Below, one piece after another: positions 33,372 to 44,415 of a DNA stretch of 64,000 bases. The position numbers and the translations under genes are program-made. This DNA comes from Fistulifera solaris. Taxonomy: Eukaryota; Bacillariophyta; Bacillariophyceae; Naviculales; Stauroneidaceae. How positions within the stretch are numbered: the stretch's first letter is position 1; the number at the start of each line of letters is the position of its first letter. The notes beneath the pieces are model-generated. The model saw only the letters and a list, made by a program, of their open reading frames with translations, did no database searches and was not told the DNA's origin. The stretch is from assembly GCA_030295235.1 (NCBI GenBank), contig AP026138.1, positions 1-64,000 of the forward strand, read 5' to 3'.

Positions 33372-35468
33372 TTAGGCATCAGCGTCTTCCGCAGCCTGGG
33401 CAACTTCCTTGGGAACTTCGACCTTGCCGTGTTTGGAGGCGCGAACTTCCATGAGCTCATCGACATCTTCTTTCTTGGGACCGGTCAAATCATAAGCGGC
33501 ACCGCGGTGGTGCGAGATATCCAAACCGACTTCCTCCTCCAAGGCATCCACGCGGAACATACCAGCAGCATTCAACACCATGAAGAATGGTGTCATGGTA
33601 AAGGCGACCCATCCAAAGACCCAGCAAACAGAGCAGATTTGTACCAACAAGAGTTGACCGTCAAAACCACCCTCCGAGTAGAACAGACCAGGGTTGGCCG
33701 AGTTGTATCCGGCCAAATCCATAAGCTCGGGCTTGGCAAATAAGCCCGTGGCAATAACTCCCCACATGCCGTTGGCAAAATGCACAGGGACAGCATCGAC
33801 AGCGTCATCAATCTTCAAGGCGATCAAAGTCTTGGACATGGCAATGTACGCCCAGCCCCCGACGGCACCAATGAGGATCGCAGCCCAGGGCGTGATGACA
33901 GAACATCCGGCAGTGACGGCCACAAGACCACCAAGTGCACCGTTCATGGCCATGGTTAGGTCGTAGCTGGTTTCACCCGAAGCCATGCCTTCCAAAATGG
34001 AATCCGTAAACATGGCAGAAATGCAACCGGCAGCGGCACCCATGGTGGTAGTGACGGTGCACAAAGCAGCAACTTGAGCAGATCCGGCGTTAGCAATCAC
34101 AAGAGCAGAACCGGGGTTGAATCCGTACCCTAAATAAGATCAAGAGAGAAAATTCATAGTGAGGTACGAGTGGTGGCGAAATCAACACCTTTCGAGTTCA
34201 ATCCATGCAACTTACAGCCGACCCAAAGGATGAAGGTACCCAAAATCTGCAGCGCCACACTGTGGGGCTGGAAGGTGACGGGTGTTTCCAGTGGGTTACC
34301 ATCTTCGTCATAGAAGCGTCCCTTACGGGGTCCGAGCACAATCGCCGCAATGAGAGCGGTGACACCACCCGTCATGTGCACGACACCGGATCCGGCAAAG
34401 TCGATGACACCGATATCGCGGAACAAGCTTTCGTTGTTAAAAGCGGAAAGGAAACCATTCGAGCTCCACATCGAGTGCACGACGACGGGATATACAAAGC
34501 CGGTCAAGAAGATAGAGTAGCACAAGTAAGCCGCCATCTTGCATCGTTCGGCAACCGTACCGGCGACGATCGTGGCGGCAGTGGCCGCGAACGCAAATTG
34601 GAAGAAGAAACCAATCCAGGAATCGAATTCACGAAGACCAAAGTAGCTGTCACCAATAAAGGTGCTGCCAATGCGGTCGGATCCACCGTAGGCAAAACCG
34701 TATCCGACCGTGTAGAAACCAATGGCTCCACCACAGGCATCCAAGAGGTTCTTGAGCATGATATTCTTGACATTCTTGGCACGCACGGAACCAGCGCAAA
34801 GCATGGCGAAACCGGCTTGCATAAAGAACACGAGGGCTCCCTGTTGTGGTAAAGTTCCATTGAGAGACCACCGTTAAAACGCGTAATGGAAGATCGCGCA
34901 TTCGAGGAGAGGACGGAAGAGAGCGAAAGAATAACAGTAGAGTAAAAGAAAGAGAGAAAGATTGTGAGGCGATGTTATGAAAAGCAATGAAGGGAAGGCT
35001 TCTTCGACCGACAAACTGCAACGACCGACAAGAGACGACGAGCTTGTCTCCTTCAGAAACGAGTTGCAACACAAGCTGCATCTGACGACGGAAATTGTAT
35101 CGCTTCTGTCGCCCTATAACTTCAGTAGGAGGCTTCAGAGCGAGTCAATTGCATGCCGATGCAGCGGGACGGCTAGGAGCGATGCTGCCGTTCAACGACG
35201 ACCGAGGAGGAGTCTTCTTTTGCTTGCTATCGGAAGACAATCTTTGCAGGGCGTCTCTTCGTCTCAAACCCGCCGCACGAGGCAACATAGATCACAAAAA
35301 CACCAGCAATCGTGTCAAAACAGATGAGATCCGATACGAACTTACCGCAAATAGGAGAAAGAAAGTATCAACACCGGTGACAATGTCATTCGTAATATCG
35401 TAGACTCCGCAAATGTGAACGGCGACGTCTCCTTCCGGAGCGGCGCAATAAGCTTCAAAGTCCGCCAT
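33372..35468 (-). CDS. Ammonium transporter, Amt family (copy D)
   Basis: Start ATG at 35468 (MADFEAYCAAPEGDV). Exon 1 is again exactly 41 codons, then a 505-bp intron (34841-35345); the second intron is 34130-34215 (86 bp) in the WYGFN Trp codon. Exons total 1506 bp, 501 residues. Motifs are VFFMQAGFAMLCAG, DFAGSGVVHMTGG, VPVHFANGMWG and TMAMNGALGGLVAVTAG. It shares with copy C the exon-intron layout, the NSANPGLFYSEGGFDG loop and the C-terminal tail with VDELMEVRASKHGK, so the two arose by tandem duplication. Both frames are intact. Confidence 0.95.
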
Positions 35469-36541
35469 TGTTTTAGAATGAGGTGAATCGAAGTTGTAGA
35501 AGCAACAAGAAGGAAAGGAAATCTCAACAAGTCAAGCTCTTTTGAGTGACAACCAACGTCAAAAATGAGAAAAAGAGAAGATGTCGATCTTTGTTCGGCC
35601 TCATTGCGACGCGCGATCGCGCGGTGCGTACTCTACAGCGATAGTGAGTCAGTCCAGTCCAGCCGAACGTCAAACTTCCGTTCCTTCAACTGGAACTTTC
35701 TCAATTGGAACGATCGCCTTCGATTTCGGCATAAAACGCAGCGGTTGTACACTTATTGCTACAATGGGACTTTTTACACGGATTACCCTACTTACCGCTC
35801 ACCTACTGGAACCGTTTTTCACTGGCTTGTGTCGTTTCTTGTGCATCTTACACGTTTCTGTGTAGCAAATTGTGTGAGTGATAAGAATGACTCGTGACTG
35901 ACGTTATAACCGAATAAGACAACGCACGTGTCACACGAGATGGATGCATCATCTTGTTGCGGACAAGCAGGCGTGGAGTACTGCCACAGGCAGTCGTTGA
36001 GTAAACGACGTCATTTTCTGAATCAGGGAAACGACAGAAAAGGGCTAAACGAAATGCGGAACTTTTCCAAGTTCTCGATCGCTAAGGGGAACTTTGTCCT
36101 GGCGTATCCGACAAAAACCCTTCTCCTTGGGTTCCAGGAACTAGGTACAAGTCTGTCAAAACTACGTACTGCGCATCGGATCGCATGCTTGGTTGATGAT
36201 TATGCTGGTTGAATCTACTCACTCAGAGCTGTAGAAGCAATAAGCAATAAGCGAAAAGCAAGAGACCAGCGACAACATTGTACGAATGAGCGATTCTACG
36301 GCCTATGGCTGCTCTAGCGTGGACTTATCTGTTTGTATTTCTATCATTAGAAAAAGTAGTTTGAAGACAGTTGATCGCTGATCAGTATTCTTGTAGTCGG
36401 AAACCAGAGTAAAATGGTTGCGCTAGAAACAAGGCTCCCCAAAAGTTGAATCTAGTTCGACGTTGCGAAGCGTATTCTGTGATGCATTGTATGCTTTGAG
36501 CGAGAGCAACTGTGAGAGCAAACTCGAGTCGCATATGAAGC
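35469..36541. other. Intergenic region upstream of ammonium transporter D
   Basis: This 1.07-kb region should carry the copy D promoter. A GACGCGCGATCGCGCGGTGCG stretch near 35609 contains the palindrome CGCGATCGCG. No convincing gene or RNA is present. Confidence 0.5.
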
Positions 36542-37431
36542 TCATTCATGAAAACTCCACTGACAAATGCCGCAGTTCGAAACTTCATTTCGTGTGAAAT
36601 GATGTAGAACACCCCAGTGAGTCACGAGCACTACCGTCTTCCCGACAAATTCGCGCCGCAACCATTCCTCTAATACTTGCAATCGTTCTCGAAACACTTC
36701 CTCAGGTTCACCCGGAACAGCATAGTATTGTTGTTCGCCACAAGGACGCCATTCTTCCGGCGGCGTTTGCCCGTCGGATACTGTATACCACCACGATTCA
36801 TTTGCCGCGTGCGAGTCTTGCAATAGACTCCAGTCTAATCTTGCCGCAGCCTCATCTGTAAAAAGTTCACGACATTTGTTTTGTAAAATCCCCCAAGGCT
36901 GTCCCGTATCGCTCGCAGAATAGATTCGTTCTCGCAACAAGGGCACAATCATCGTAGGCACTGAAGGAAGCAACGGCTGCACACCGTAATACCAAGTTTG
37001 CAAGCACCTGGTTAACGGTGACACCAAAACAACTACATCATCCAGGTTCGTAGTATCGAGAATGCATTGCAACTGCTTCGGTAATTCATGTTGCGCTTGT
37101 GCGACTCCTTTTTCCGAGAGAGGCGAATCGACCAACTGAATATCATCGCAAAGGTGGGAGAAAACCAAGCATTCGATCCGGTCATCCATTCATTGGATAT
37201 ACTGCTGCCATGGCGAATAGCAATGATGTTGATTGTTGTTGTAGTAGATGATTCGCAGGTTAAATCGGATTGCGGCGGCATGTTTGCGTTTCGAATCGAA
37301 AAAGCGTGTCGACGCCGTAAAAGAGACGTCAACGGGCTTACAAAGGCGACGCAAAGGCTGCCCTTCCACCAAAGAAAACAAAAGATTTGATAGAAAGAGA
37401 AATAATAGAGATAATAAGATGTTGCGTCCAT
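36542..37431 (-). CDS. Histidine-phosphatase (phosphoglycerate mutase-like) protein
   Basis: Start ATG at 37431 (MDATSYYLYYFSFYQIF). A hydrophobic segment near the N-terminus (YFSFYQIFCFLWWKGSLCVAF) is a possible signal anchor. The phosphohistidine motif is IIAIRHGSSISNE; later come DSPLSEKGVAQAQ, VVLVSPLTRCLQT, and the second catalytic His in VVLVTHWGVLHHF. This is the pattern of the histidine phosphatase superfamily; members hydrolyse phosphate from sugars, phytate or proteins. The TT run at 37189-37190 appears one base short; adding one yields NEMDDRIECLVF and 296 residues. The substrate cannot be told from motifs. Confidence 0.8.
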
Positions 37432-38388
37432 GAATCAGCGGCTCTTTTTGTGTGTTGTCATTATTTTTGTCGTCATCCCCGCCCGTCAGCCGCGTGTTTG
37501 TTGCATTGTCACCATTCATGACTGAATTACGGTCGTGAGAGAAAAGGTACTATACACTCTGTCCCACACTGGGTGGCACCTTTATCTATTCAAACAAATG
37601 AAAAGATGTTAGCGCCAATGGTCGAAAAACAGAATTATCAATGTAGTTCAGAATAATAGGAAAGACTAAGCAATTGATTTGACCACCGACTTGCAAGCGA
37701 GAAAACGTCTATACAGTAAAATGCAACTTACAACACGGGACTGAAGTCCAGTCACGACAACTGGTCATTCACGATTCACGAGAGTATGCGGAGTGTTTTG
37801 CGTTTTGCGTCGTGGGTCGTGGCAACAAGTCGTTTATGAAGAACGATGATGACGAAACACGCTTTGAACGAAGCTTTGGGAACCTTCTTCCTCAAAGATT
37901 CGAGATCATTGATCAAGCAAAATGCAACTGAGTGTTAAATGTGACGATCTTCAGTTTCCAGTAACTAGCACATATCTGAAAAATAATTATCGAACACCAC
38001 TACTTCATTCATCATTCTCTTCACCAACCTATTTGCCATTTAGCGTTTTTTTCATCTCTTTTCTTTCTTGTTTATACAATTGAAAATCCAGTGGCCCTGC
38101 CGTTTCGGAATGATGAAGCAGGTTTTCTGATCTATTCCTTAATTCTTAAGTCTCAAACGTGGGTGGCAAGTGGTTTACAGTTGAAGGCTGCATACGTTCC
38201 AAACTTATTCTATGAAGGAACGAACAGCTTGTTGGAAACTTTTCAATTGACGGTGTTCTCACTTGCTTTTTTTTGGGTTGTTCGTGCCTTTTGTTGCAAT
38301 TGATCTTGCGAAAATATGCATGCGCGACAAAAACCAAAGTAGATTATAATTTTTCTTGAGCCATCATAGCCCTTTAAGAGCCATAAAA
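37432..38388. other. Divergent intergenic region with a GACTG palindrome
   Basis: About 960 bp. A GACTGAAGTCCAGTC palindrome is at 37739-37753, a member of the GACTG-N5-CAGTC set seen also at 50.7, 60 and 63 kb. Nothing else stands out. Confidence 0.55.
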
Positions 38389-38616
38389 ATGATATCCTCT
38401 CGTGAAGCCCCAAGTGCGTCGCTTAGTACATTGATTATTGGATCTCATCGGTCGCCTCCATCGATTGCGTCGCCGCCGAATGCAACTCGTAGGACGGATA
38501 AGACGAATGCGGCGAGAGAAAGGGAAACAAGATACCTTCTCGCAGAGATTCTTCGACAAGCGCTTGATCTACTGGACGACAATTCAGACCAAGATTCTCC
38601 AACTGCTGATTCATAA
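38389..38616 (+). CDS. Small protein of a local three-member family (member 1)
   Basis: Start ATG at 38389 (MISSREAPSASL), 75 residues. The N-terminal half is Ser/Pro-rich with no signal peptide. The C-terminal part RYLLAEILRQALDLLDDNSD is a short amphipathic helix ending in acidic residues. The same motif closes the two following small genes (LLNVLREALDLIDD and LRTILNQALALLEDD), which lie 1.2-1.4 kb apart on the same strand. Three same-strand frames sharing a C-terminal motif argue that each is a real gene. I do not know the family; the helix could be a protein-docking peptide. Confidence 0.5.
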   Translation: MISSREAPSASLSTLIIGSHRSPPSIASPPNATRRTDKTNAARERETRYLLAEILRQALDLLDDNSDQDSPTADS

Positions 38617-39812
38617 GATGCTGTCTCGAGGAATAGGAGCGCGTCAACCAAGTTTTGTCATTCCCATTGCATGAAGTAAATAGAATTTGATTGTGAAAAA
38701 ACGTCTGTTGACTTAACCCAAATATCTTGTCTTTTCTGAGTACATGCAGAGTCGTGCAAAGATCATGACTGTTATAACATCCAGCTTTTAATACCGATGC
38801 GGTTAAATTCTATCGAATGAATGTGAGTTTCAAAGAGAATTTTTTAGGCGAACGGCGTGAGCCGTAAAGCAGTCCTCGAGCGGAAAGCTACTCTTTGAAT
38901 GAGACGCACTTGATTTCAGATCAAAAGCATCCATTTCGCGCTTGAAGTGGCTATCGGCACTATTTTGTCGGGCTTCTCGTCATGCTCCATGCGAGAAAAA
39001 CAGAAAGCCGAAACCCATTTGTTATTGCCTCTGAAATGCATTTGATCCATGCGAGTGGCAGAAATCACGCATCTTGCTATCATTCAATGACTTCCAACTC
39101 ACAAAAGAAGCGAAACGGCTTATTGATTGGAAACCAGGGAGTCAATTATTTGAAAGGCAATCTGCGAAAAGAAGAATGAATAAAAAATCGACGGTCGACC
39201 GATGATGCCAGACGCCAGACGCCAGAAGAAATACAATTTCGGCCGGGCGGACAGACAGCACTGAGGTTTCGTGTTTCGTTCTTGTTTTTTTTTTATATAA
39301 AAAGTCCGCTAATTATCGATGTCGAGACAACTCATAAATCTTAAATCTTATAGTTGGTAGTTCAAAGCTTCAAGTTGGTATTGCCCCGAAGAACGCCGTC
39401 ATCATACAGTGTTGTATTGAGTTAAGTCATTGATTTCTGGGAAGAGGCGAAGAGGCCCAAGACCCACGACCCAAAGTGCCGAAAATTCTGAGAGATGTTT
39501 GCGGGATTTTGTCCTACACCGTGTATTTTCGTTGTCAGTTCTCAGTTCTGTCTGTAGCCCGTCAGCTACGTACGTATGACGTATGTACTTGTACCTGGTA
39601 CAATCTCCTTTGAAGTTTGAAGGTTCGCTTTTCGCTTTGGCTTGGCACTTTGCACCGATGTCGCAAAAAAGCCGTCACAAAGCACCAAGCACAAACAGCG
39701 GTAAACAATCAACCCTATCGGCCAAAACGCCAACAAGTAAATCATCATCTTAAAATCGGTCCGAAGAGCGATTTTCCGCTTCTTCGAAATAAAAGCTCTT
39801 ACAGAATCGAAG
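38617..39812. other. Intergenic region, short repeats only
   Basis: About 1.2 kb between two members of the small-protein family. A CCAGACGCCAGACGCCAGA run is near 39208 and a TTGTACCTGGTACAA palindrome near 39589. A short upstream open frame at 38982 has no support. Confidence 0.5.
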
Positions 39813-40052
39813 ATGGCGCCCAATGACCCAGAGAAGTACTCGCTTCCGGCTGTTTCACCAACACCATACGTTCTACAAATGGTTCCTCCGATGAATATGA
39901 CTTTTCTCTCGCTTCCCATCGCTAGAAGCCCCATTGAGCAACGACGGCGTTTACTAAATGTTCTACGTGAGGCCCTTGACCTCATCGATGATTGCCATGC
40001 AGACGATGACTCGCAGCAAAAGGAGAAGAAACTTGGCCGTTCAATTCAATGA
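39813..40052 (+). CDS. Small protein of a local three-member family (member 2)
   Basis: Start ATG at 39813 (MAPNDPEKYSLPAV), 79 residues. The N-terminal half is rich in Pro, Met and hydrophobics; the C-terminal half has IEQRRRLLNVLREALDLIDD followed by an acidic then lysine-rich tail. The 14-residue LLNVLREALDLIDD aligns without gaps to member 1 and member 3. Function unknown. Confidence 0.55.
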   Translation: MAPNDPEKYSLPAVSPTPYVLQMVPPMNMTFLSLPIARSPIEQRRRLLNVLREALDLIDDCHADDDSQQKEKKLGRSIQ

Positions 40053-40990
40053 CAAGATTTTGAATGCTCTAGGTCCTCTTTGCTTTCACCCAGTAATAAT
40101 TTTGCCTCTACATTTGTCTGCTTTCCCAGTCTAGAACAAAATAGTTTCAATTCCTCTAACAAAGTGATCATTACTCCGTATTTCGTTAGTCGAAACACTA
40201 AGGCAGAAAACTTGCACGTCGTGCCTCTTGAAACTCGAAGAGTTGCTTTGGTTCCGCTTCTTTCATTTCAGTCTTCAGCCTTCAGGTAGTCTAATCATGC
40301 TTGATGTCTTGCATTTCGTCTTGTGTTCTTTTGCCTTTTGTGTCTCGTGTCCCGCTACCATTTGCAATGACTCCTCCAAAACCGACTGGTGTAATATGGA
40401 CATTTCCATGATGACTCAAAGGACCTTAAAGATTGAACTAAGAAATCGAAGAACAGTAGTTCATAAAGCGGACTCCGAACGTGACTTGAAAACAGAATTT
40501 TTCACTTGATAATTTTGAAACTAAAAAAAAATTAAAGCAAGCAAACTACAGTAGTCTAGGAAAGGAATCCTATGACTGTCTTCGTAAGTCCAATCTGTAG
40601 TGATTTTAGGCCTTTATTCACGGTGTGCGGACGAGTGCGGAGTTAAGAGCTGTTTCTAAGAATTCGCTTGAACGGGGGCTGTTGAAAAGTGCACAGCGCG
40701 TGCATTTCATAAGATCCCGACAGTTGAATCTGGAATTGAATACCTTCCTTTACACAAACACATTATACTCGATATTCGTTGGATTTGCTGATTAGTAACC
40801 TCAATAAAGACATTAGATAGCATGTTCGTGGAACTGTAACCGCCGAAACGCATTCGAAGTCTTCGCAACTATTTTCCCGCACAACAATCGTTTGACTACT
40901 TTTTGACCCAAGTCGAAAATCTATCTTTAGCAAAGAGACAACGCAAGTCCGTAAGGCATTGCGTACAAGGCAAAACGAAAGCAAAGAACC
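40053..40990. other. Intergenic region, nothing supported
   Basis: About 940 bp. One TACTCCGTA 9-mer is at 40172. A possible short frame starting at ATG 40297 has a hydrophobic N-terminus (MLDVLHFVLCSFAFCVSC) but no other support. Confidence 0.5.
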
Positions 40991-41293
40991 ATGAAGGCCT
41001 CCGACAAGTCGAATCCTCAATTACAAAGAGAAGAGCTGCGTCTGTCTACCTTGTCGTCACTGCCAGTCGTGCAGTCTGACCCAAATAACCTTTCCTTTCA
41101 ATTTGGTGAAGTGTCAGACAGCAAGCTTTCAAGTGAAAGGTTGAGAACGATCCTCAACCAGGCTCTCGCTCTGCTAGAGGACGACAGGAGAAGCGGCTTC
41201 AGTGACCGTTTTAAGACTTTCATCATAATCACCGAACCGAAGTCCCATGATTACGTCCGCGGGTCATTGTTCCAGTTAGCAGGTGTTTCATAG
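40991..41293 (+). CDS. Small protein of a local three-member family (member 3)
   Basis: Start ATG at 40991 (MKASDKSNPQLQREEL), 100 residues, the longest of the three. LSSERLRTILNQALALLEDD matches the helix motif of members 1 and 2, but here about 30 further residues follow. It converges tail to tail with the K+ channel gene 95 bp away. Function unknown. Confidence 0.5.
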   Translation: MKASDKSNPQLQREELRLSTLSSLPVVQSDPNNLSFQFGEVSDSKLSSERLRTILNQALALLEDDRRSGFSDRFKTFIIITEPKSHDYVRGSLFQLAGVS

Positions 41294-41388
41294 CAAACAC
41301 CAATTGTAACGTATTAGAAACCTTTTTGAAATGGATGCTTTTCTCGGTATATCTCGTGCAGCTGTATGCGATCGGCTTCTTTCGTAGT

Positions 41389-43446
41389 CTACATCTTCAT
41401 TTGCGCCACTCCCACTGCCAATCGCGCTGTCTTGGTTTGCGGCGCCACGGCCACTGCGGATCGAATACGGTCCATGTCCAAGGGCCGTCCTGTCTGGGAA
41501 AGAGACGAAAGAGAAGGCTGCAAGTCCACATCTGCCAAGACTTGTGTTCGTACCAACCATGATTCCATCCAGGGAGCATCTCCCATCGCCGCCAACAAGG
41601 GTGCGAACAACGAAGAAAAAACCAGCGGCGGTAAATCAAACAAGGCTTCCGCACCCCTGGTCACGAGACCAAATTCGCCGACAAAGAAGAGCACTTCGAA
41701 AGCAACTGCTCGAAACGCTTTGCGGGCTCGTTTGGGTACCTTCCAACGATCCGCAGTTTGTTTCAGCGACTGAATCGACATGGATAAAGTTCTATCCTGA
41801 ATTTCAATCGAGTCTTGATACCCCGCCACGTCGATTGCAATGATAGCTGCCAATCGCTCTTGCACTAGCGCCCGGAGAGCAAACGACGGTTTTTGAATCA
41901 CCATGAGAGTATCAGCCCCCGAAGGATCCGATGCATTCGCTTTGACAAACTCAGAGGTAGCCAGAGTAACGTTACCAGCACCATCATCCGATTGAGCCAA
42001 GTCCGCATGGACTGCTTGCAATACCTGTCGCATGGTGGTCATGGACGAAGTAGCCTCCTGTGTGGTTGTACTACTGGCCGTCGAGGCGATAGAAGCATCG
42101 TCAGAAGGCGTTGTTGTTTCGACGGAAAACGACGACAGCGGTTGCTGTTCAACGGTTTGCAAAATCCGTTCGCGACGATGTTTGGCCGAACCTAACGTCC
42201 CAAACAGTCGTCGCACTGCATGTCGCCGCTTCCTGCGTTGTTGTTGTCGTGATTTCTCGTGACGAGGAATATTTTCAAAGCCATCGCCATCCTGACTTCG
42301 AGTGCTCTTTCTACTGACTCCCTCCATTTCACCACCTGACGACTCGGGGTCCGTTTCGTCATCATCGTCGTCGTCGTTCAACTCGCTGCCGTTTGTATCA
42401 TTCGGATCAGCACTATCATGATGACGGGATTCTACTCCACTTTCGTCCCACTGCCGTTTCCGTTGCAATATTTGTGCTTTGCGCAATTGCTGTTCAATGC
42501 GCAAAATATTCGCATCCGACAATCGAATATAAAAGGCTGCCACATTCGTCAAATACAGCGACATGAATCCGACACTGAAGGGCAACCAAATGACACAGAA
42601 CCAAATACTCGCAGATTGTGTCGGATAATAATCCCCAAATCCGACGGTCGTTAATGAAACAACACTGAAATACAAGGCCTCCACAATCGTCCATCCTTCC
42701 AAAAACCCTACGACCAATGCACCACAACCAATCAAACCAACAAACGGAAACAATACCGACAATCCTCGTCCTACTTCATCTTCTTTAAAGAAGGTTTGCA
42801 ATTGATCCATGATTTGAAAGAATCGATCCATCGTATGCGTCGGAACATGCAAGAAATCTCCCAATTGCGTAACCGATTGTCGTGTCATGGTCGTCCGACG
42901 ATGATGTTGCGCCAGGGGCGACGTGAAAGGTTGTTCGCGTTCCGATTGCGCCCGACTCGCTTCGAGTGCGATGCATTGATAGACTTGTGCGACAAGAATG
43001 GTCAATGTCGCAATCCCCATGAGAATAAAGAATATCGTGTACAATTGAAAGGCTGGTGTATCCGGACTGTGCAAATGTCCGTATCCGACGGTTGTCATCG
43101 CGTAGACACTAAACAGCAAGGCATCCTTCGTATCCCAGTCTTCGGTTTGTTGCACAAAAAAGATAACACTGATGGTCATGAAAACGGTCATGAACGTAAC
43201 GGCACAACAAGCGGATTGTCGAACGGATTGATAACGAGCGTGATAGGCGACGTCTCGTTCTTCCAATGCCCATTCGTACTCTTGATCTAGTTGTTGTGTT
43301 AATTGTGTATCGACAATACGTCGTGTAGGTAGAGGAGAAGAGATGATCGAAGGACTTTCTGCATGAGGAGGATCCTTCGGAGACGATTGAGGAGAATCCC
43401 TGGAGGATTTCTCTGTGCGCGACAATTCGACAATCCCGCTTGTCAT
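41389..43446 (-). CDS. Two-pore-domain potassium channel
   Basis: Intact 685-residue frame from ATG at 43446. Two K+ selectivity filters are seen, TTVGYGHLHS (about residue 118) and TTVGFGDYYP (about 266), each with flanking membrane helices: CAVTFMTVFMTISVIFFV, FQLYTIFFILMGIATLTILV, FPFVGLIGCGALVVGFLEGW and FCVIWLPFSVGFMSLYLTNV. The TM-P-TM-TM-P-TM layout is that of TPK/KCO channels of plant vacuoles. The long cytosolic C-terminus (residues 310-685) has a Ser/Thr- and Asp-rich linker and ends in a helical region, with no EF-hand visible. It probably carries background K+ current. It is divergent with the UTP15 gene across the palindrome array at 43.7-44.2 kb. Confidence 0.93.
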   Translation of the reverse strand: MTSGIVELSRTEKSSRDSPQSSPKDPPHAESPSIISSPLPTRRIVDTQLTQQLDQEYEWALEERDVAYHARYQSVRQSACCAVTFMTVFMTISVIFFVQQTEDWDTKDALLFSVYAMTTVGYGHLHSPDTPAFQLYTIFFILMGIATLTILVAQVYQCIALEASRAQSEREQPFTSPLAQHHRRTTMTRQSVTQLGDFLHVPTHTMDRFFQIMDQLQTFFKEDEVGRGLSVLFPFVGLIGCGALVVGFLEGWTIVEALYFSVVSLTTVGFGDYYPTQSASIWFCVIWLPFSVGFMSLYLTNVAAFYIRLSDANILRIEQQLRKAQILQRKRQWDESGVESRHHDSADPNDTNGSELNDDDDDDETDPESSGGEMEGVSRKSTRSQDGDGFENIPRHEKSRQQQRRKRRHAVRRLFGTLGSAKHRRERILQTVEQQPLSSFSVETTTPSDDASIASTASSTTTQEATSSMTTMRQVLQAVHADLAQSDDGAGNVTLATSEFVKANASDPSGADTLMVIQKPSFALRALVQERLAAIIAIDVAGYQDSIEIQDRTLSMSIQSLKQTADRWKVPKRARKAFRAVAFEVLFFVGEFGLVTRGAEALFDLPPLVFSSLFAPLLAAMGDAPWMESWLVRTQVLADVDLQPSLSSLSQTGRPLDMDRIRSAVAVAPQTKTARLAVGVAQMKM

Positions 43447-44415
43447 TCTTCTTCTCTTACAAGAAATAACAAGAGGTTGTTTTTAACAAAGAGAAGAGAC
43501 GAGATGTATCACTAAAGTGGAACTAAAAAAGGGGGGCAACAATGATCTATTTTTTCGCTCGTTGCGTCGCGTTGGTAAATTTGTGTTTACAAGCACGACA
43601 CGATCGCGAGAGACGTTGGGGATTGCGTGCGGTGAGAGAAACAAAACCCCTCGGTATGAGAAATCACACAGAATTTCCGTGTGACTGACTCAAAATTATT
43701 TGGTCCAGATTTTCTGGACCCAACAACAAAATCACTCAGAATTTCTGAGTGATTCAGAAGTTTTCGGTCCAGATTTTCAGGACCAAAGAACAACAATATC
43801 ATACAGAATTTCCGTAGGACTCAAAAATTCATCGCCCAGATTTTCTGGACCAAACAAGAACAACATCTCATAGCATTTCCATGCATCTCAAAATTATTTG
43901 GTCCAGATTTTCTAAAAACAAAAAAAATAACAACATCACACAGAATTTCCATGTATCTCGAAATTATTTGGTCCAGATTTTCTGAAACAAATAATTACAA
44001 CATCACACAGAATTTCCGTGTATCTCGAAATTGTTTGGTCCAGATTTTCTGGACCAAACAATAACAGCTATACTCAGAATATCCGTGTGTTTCAAAATTC
44101 ATGGTCCAGATTTTCTGGACCAAACAATAAAACCTCATACAGAATTTCGTGTATTTGGTCCAGATTTTCTGGACCAAATAATAACAACATCACACAGAAT
44201 TTCCGTTATGAACTTCGGGACATACAATACCAACGCTAAACTGTCGGTCGGTCAGACCACCACCATCACCACGAAAAGATGAAAGCAAACACTCTTTCAC
44301 ATTCTTTTGTTCCAAGGATCCTCTCTTTGTTATCGTTCCTTTCCTTCGAAACCATCCTAATTATTATTACCTCTTCCAGTCTCTCTCTTCAATAGAATAT
44401 CGACTTGAAGGCATC
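43447..44415. other. Divergent promoter region between K+ channel and UTP15
   Basis: About 970 bp shared upstream by the two divergent genes. More than half is the palindrome array at 43665-44215, leaving 220 bp on the channel side and 200 bp on the UTP15 side for ordinary promoter sequence. The UTP15-side leader is pyrimidine-rich. Confidence 0.7.
43665..44215. repeat. Palindrome array 2, two alternating palindromes per 66-bp unit
   Basis: Eight copies of GGTCCAGATTTTCTGGACC or decayed forms start near 43702, 43766, 43834, 43900, 43970, 44037, 44103 and 44157. Between them is a second palindrome, CACACAGAATTTCCGTGTG, with copies near 43668, 43732, 43801, 43869, 43938, 44005, 44070, 44137 and 44192. 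The two alternate every 31-34 bp, about three helical turns. One copy reads CACTCAGAATTTCTGAGTG, with both arms changed together. Linkers read CAAAATTATTT and ACAATAACAACAT. Confidence 0.92.

Noticed and set aside
38850-38950. Possible tRNA or small structured RNA near GGCGTGAGCC
   Set aside because: I could not fold a cloverleaf or find a T-loop in the right place.
43665-44215. CRISPR array
   Set aside because: The organism is eukaryotic, the repeats are palindromes of varying sequence, the spacers are near-identical linkers, and no cas gene is present.
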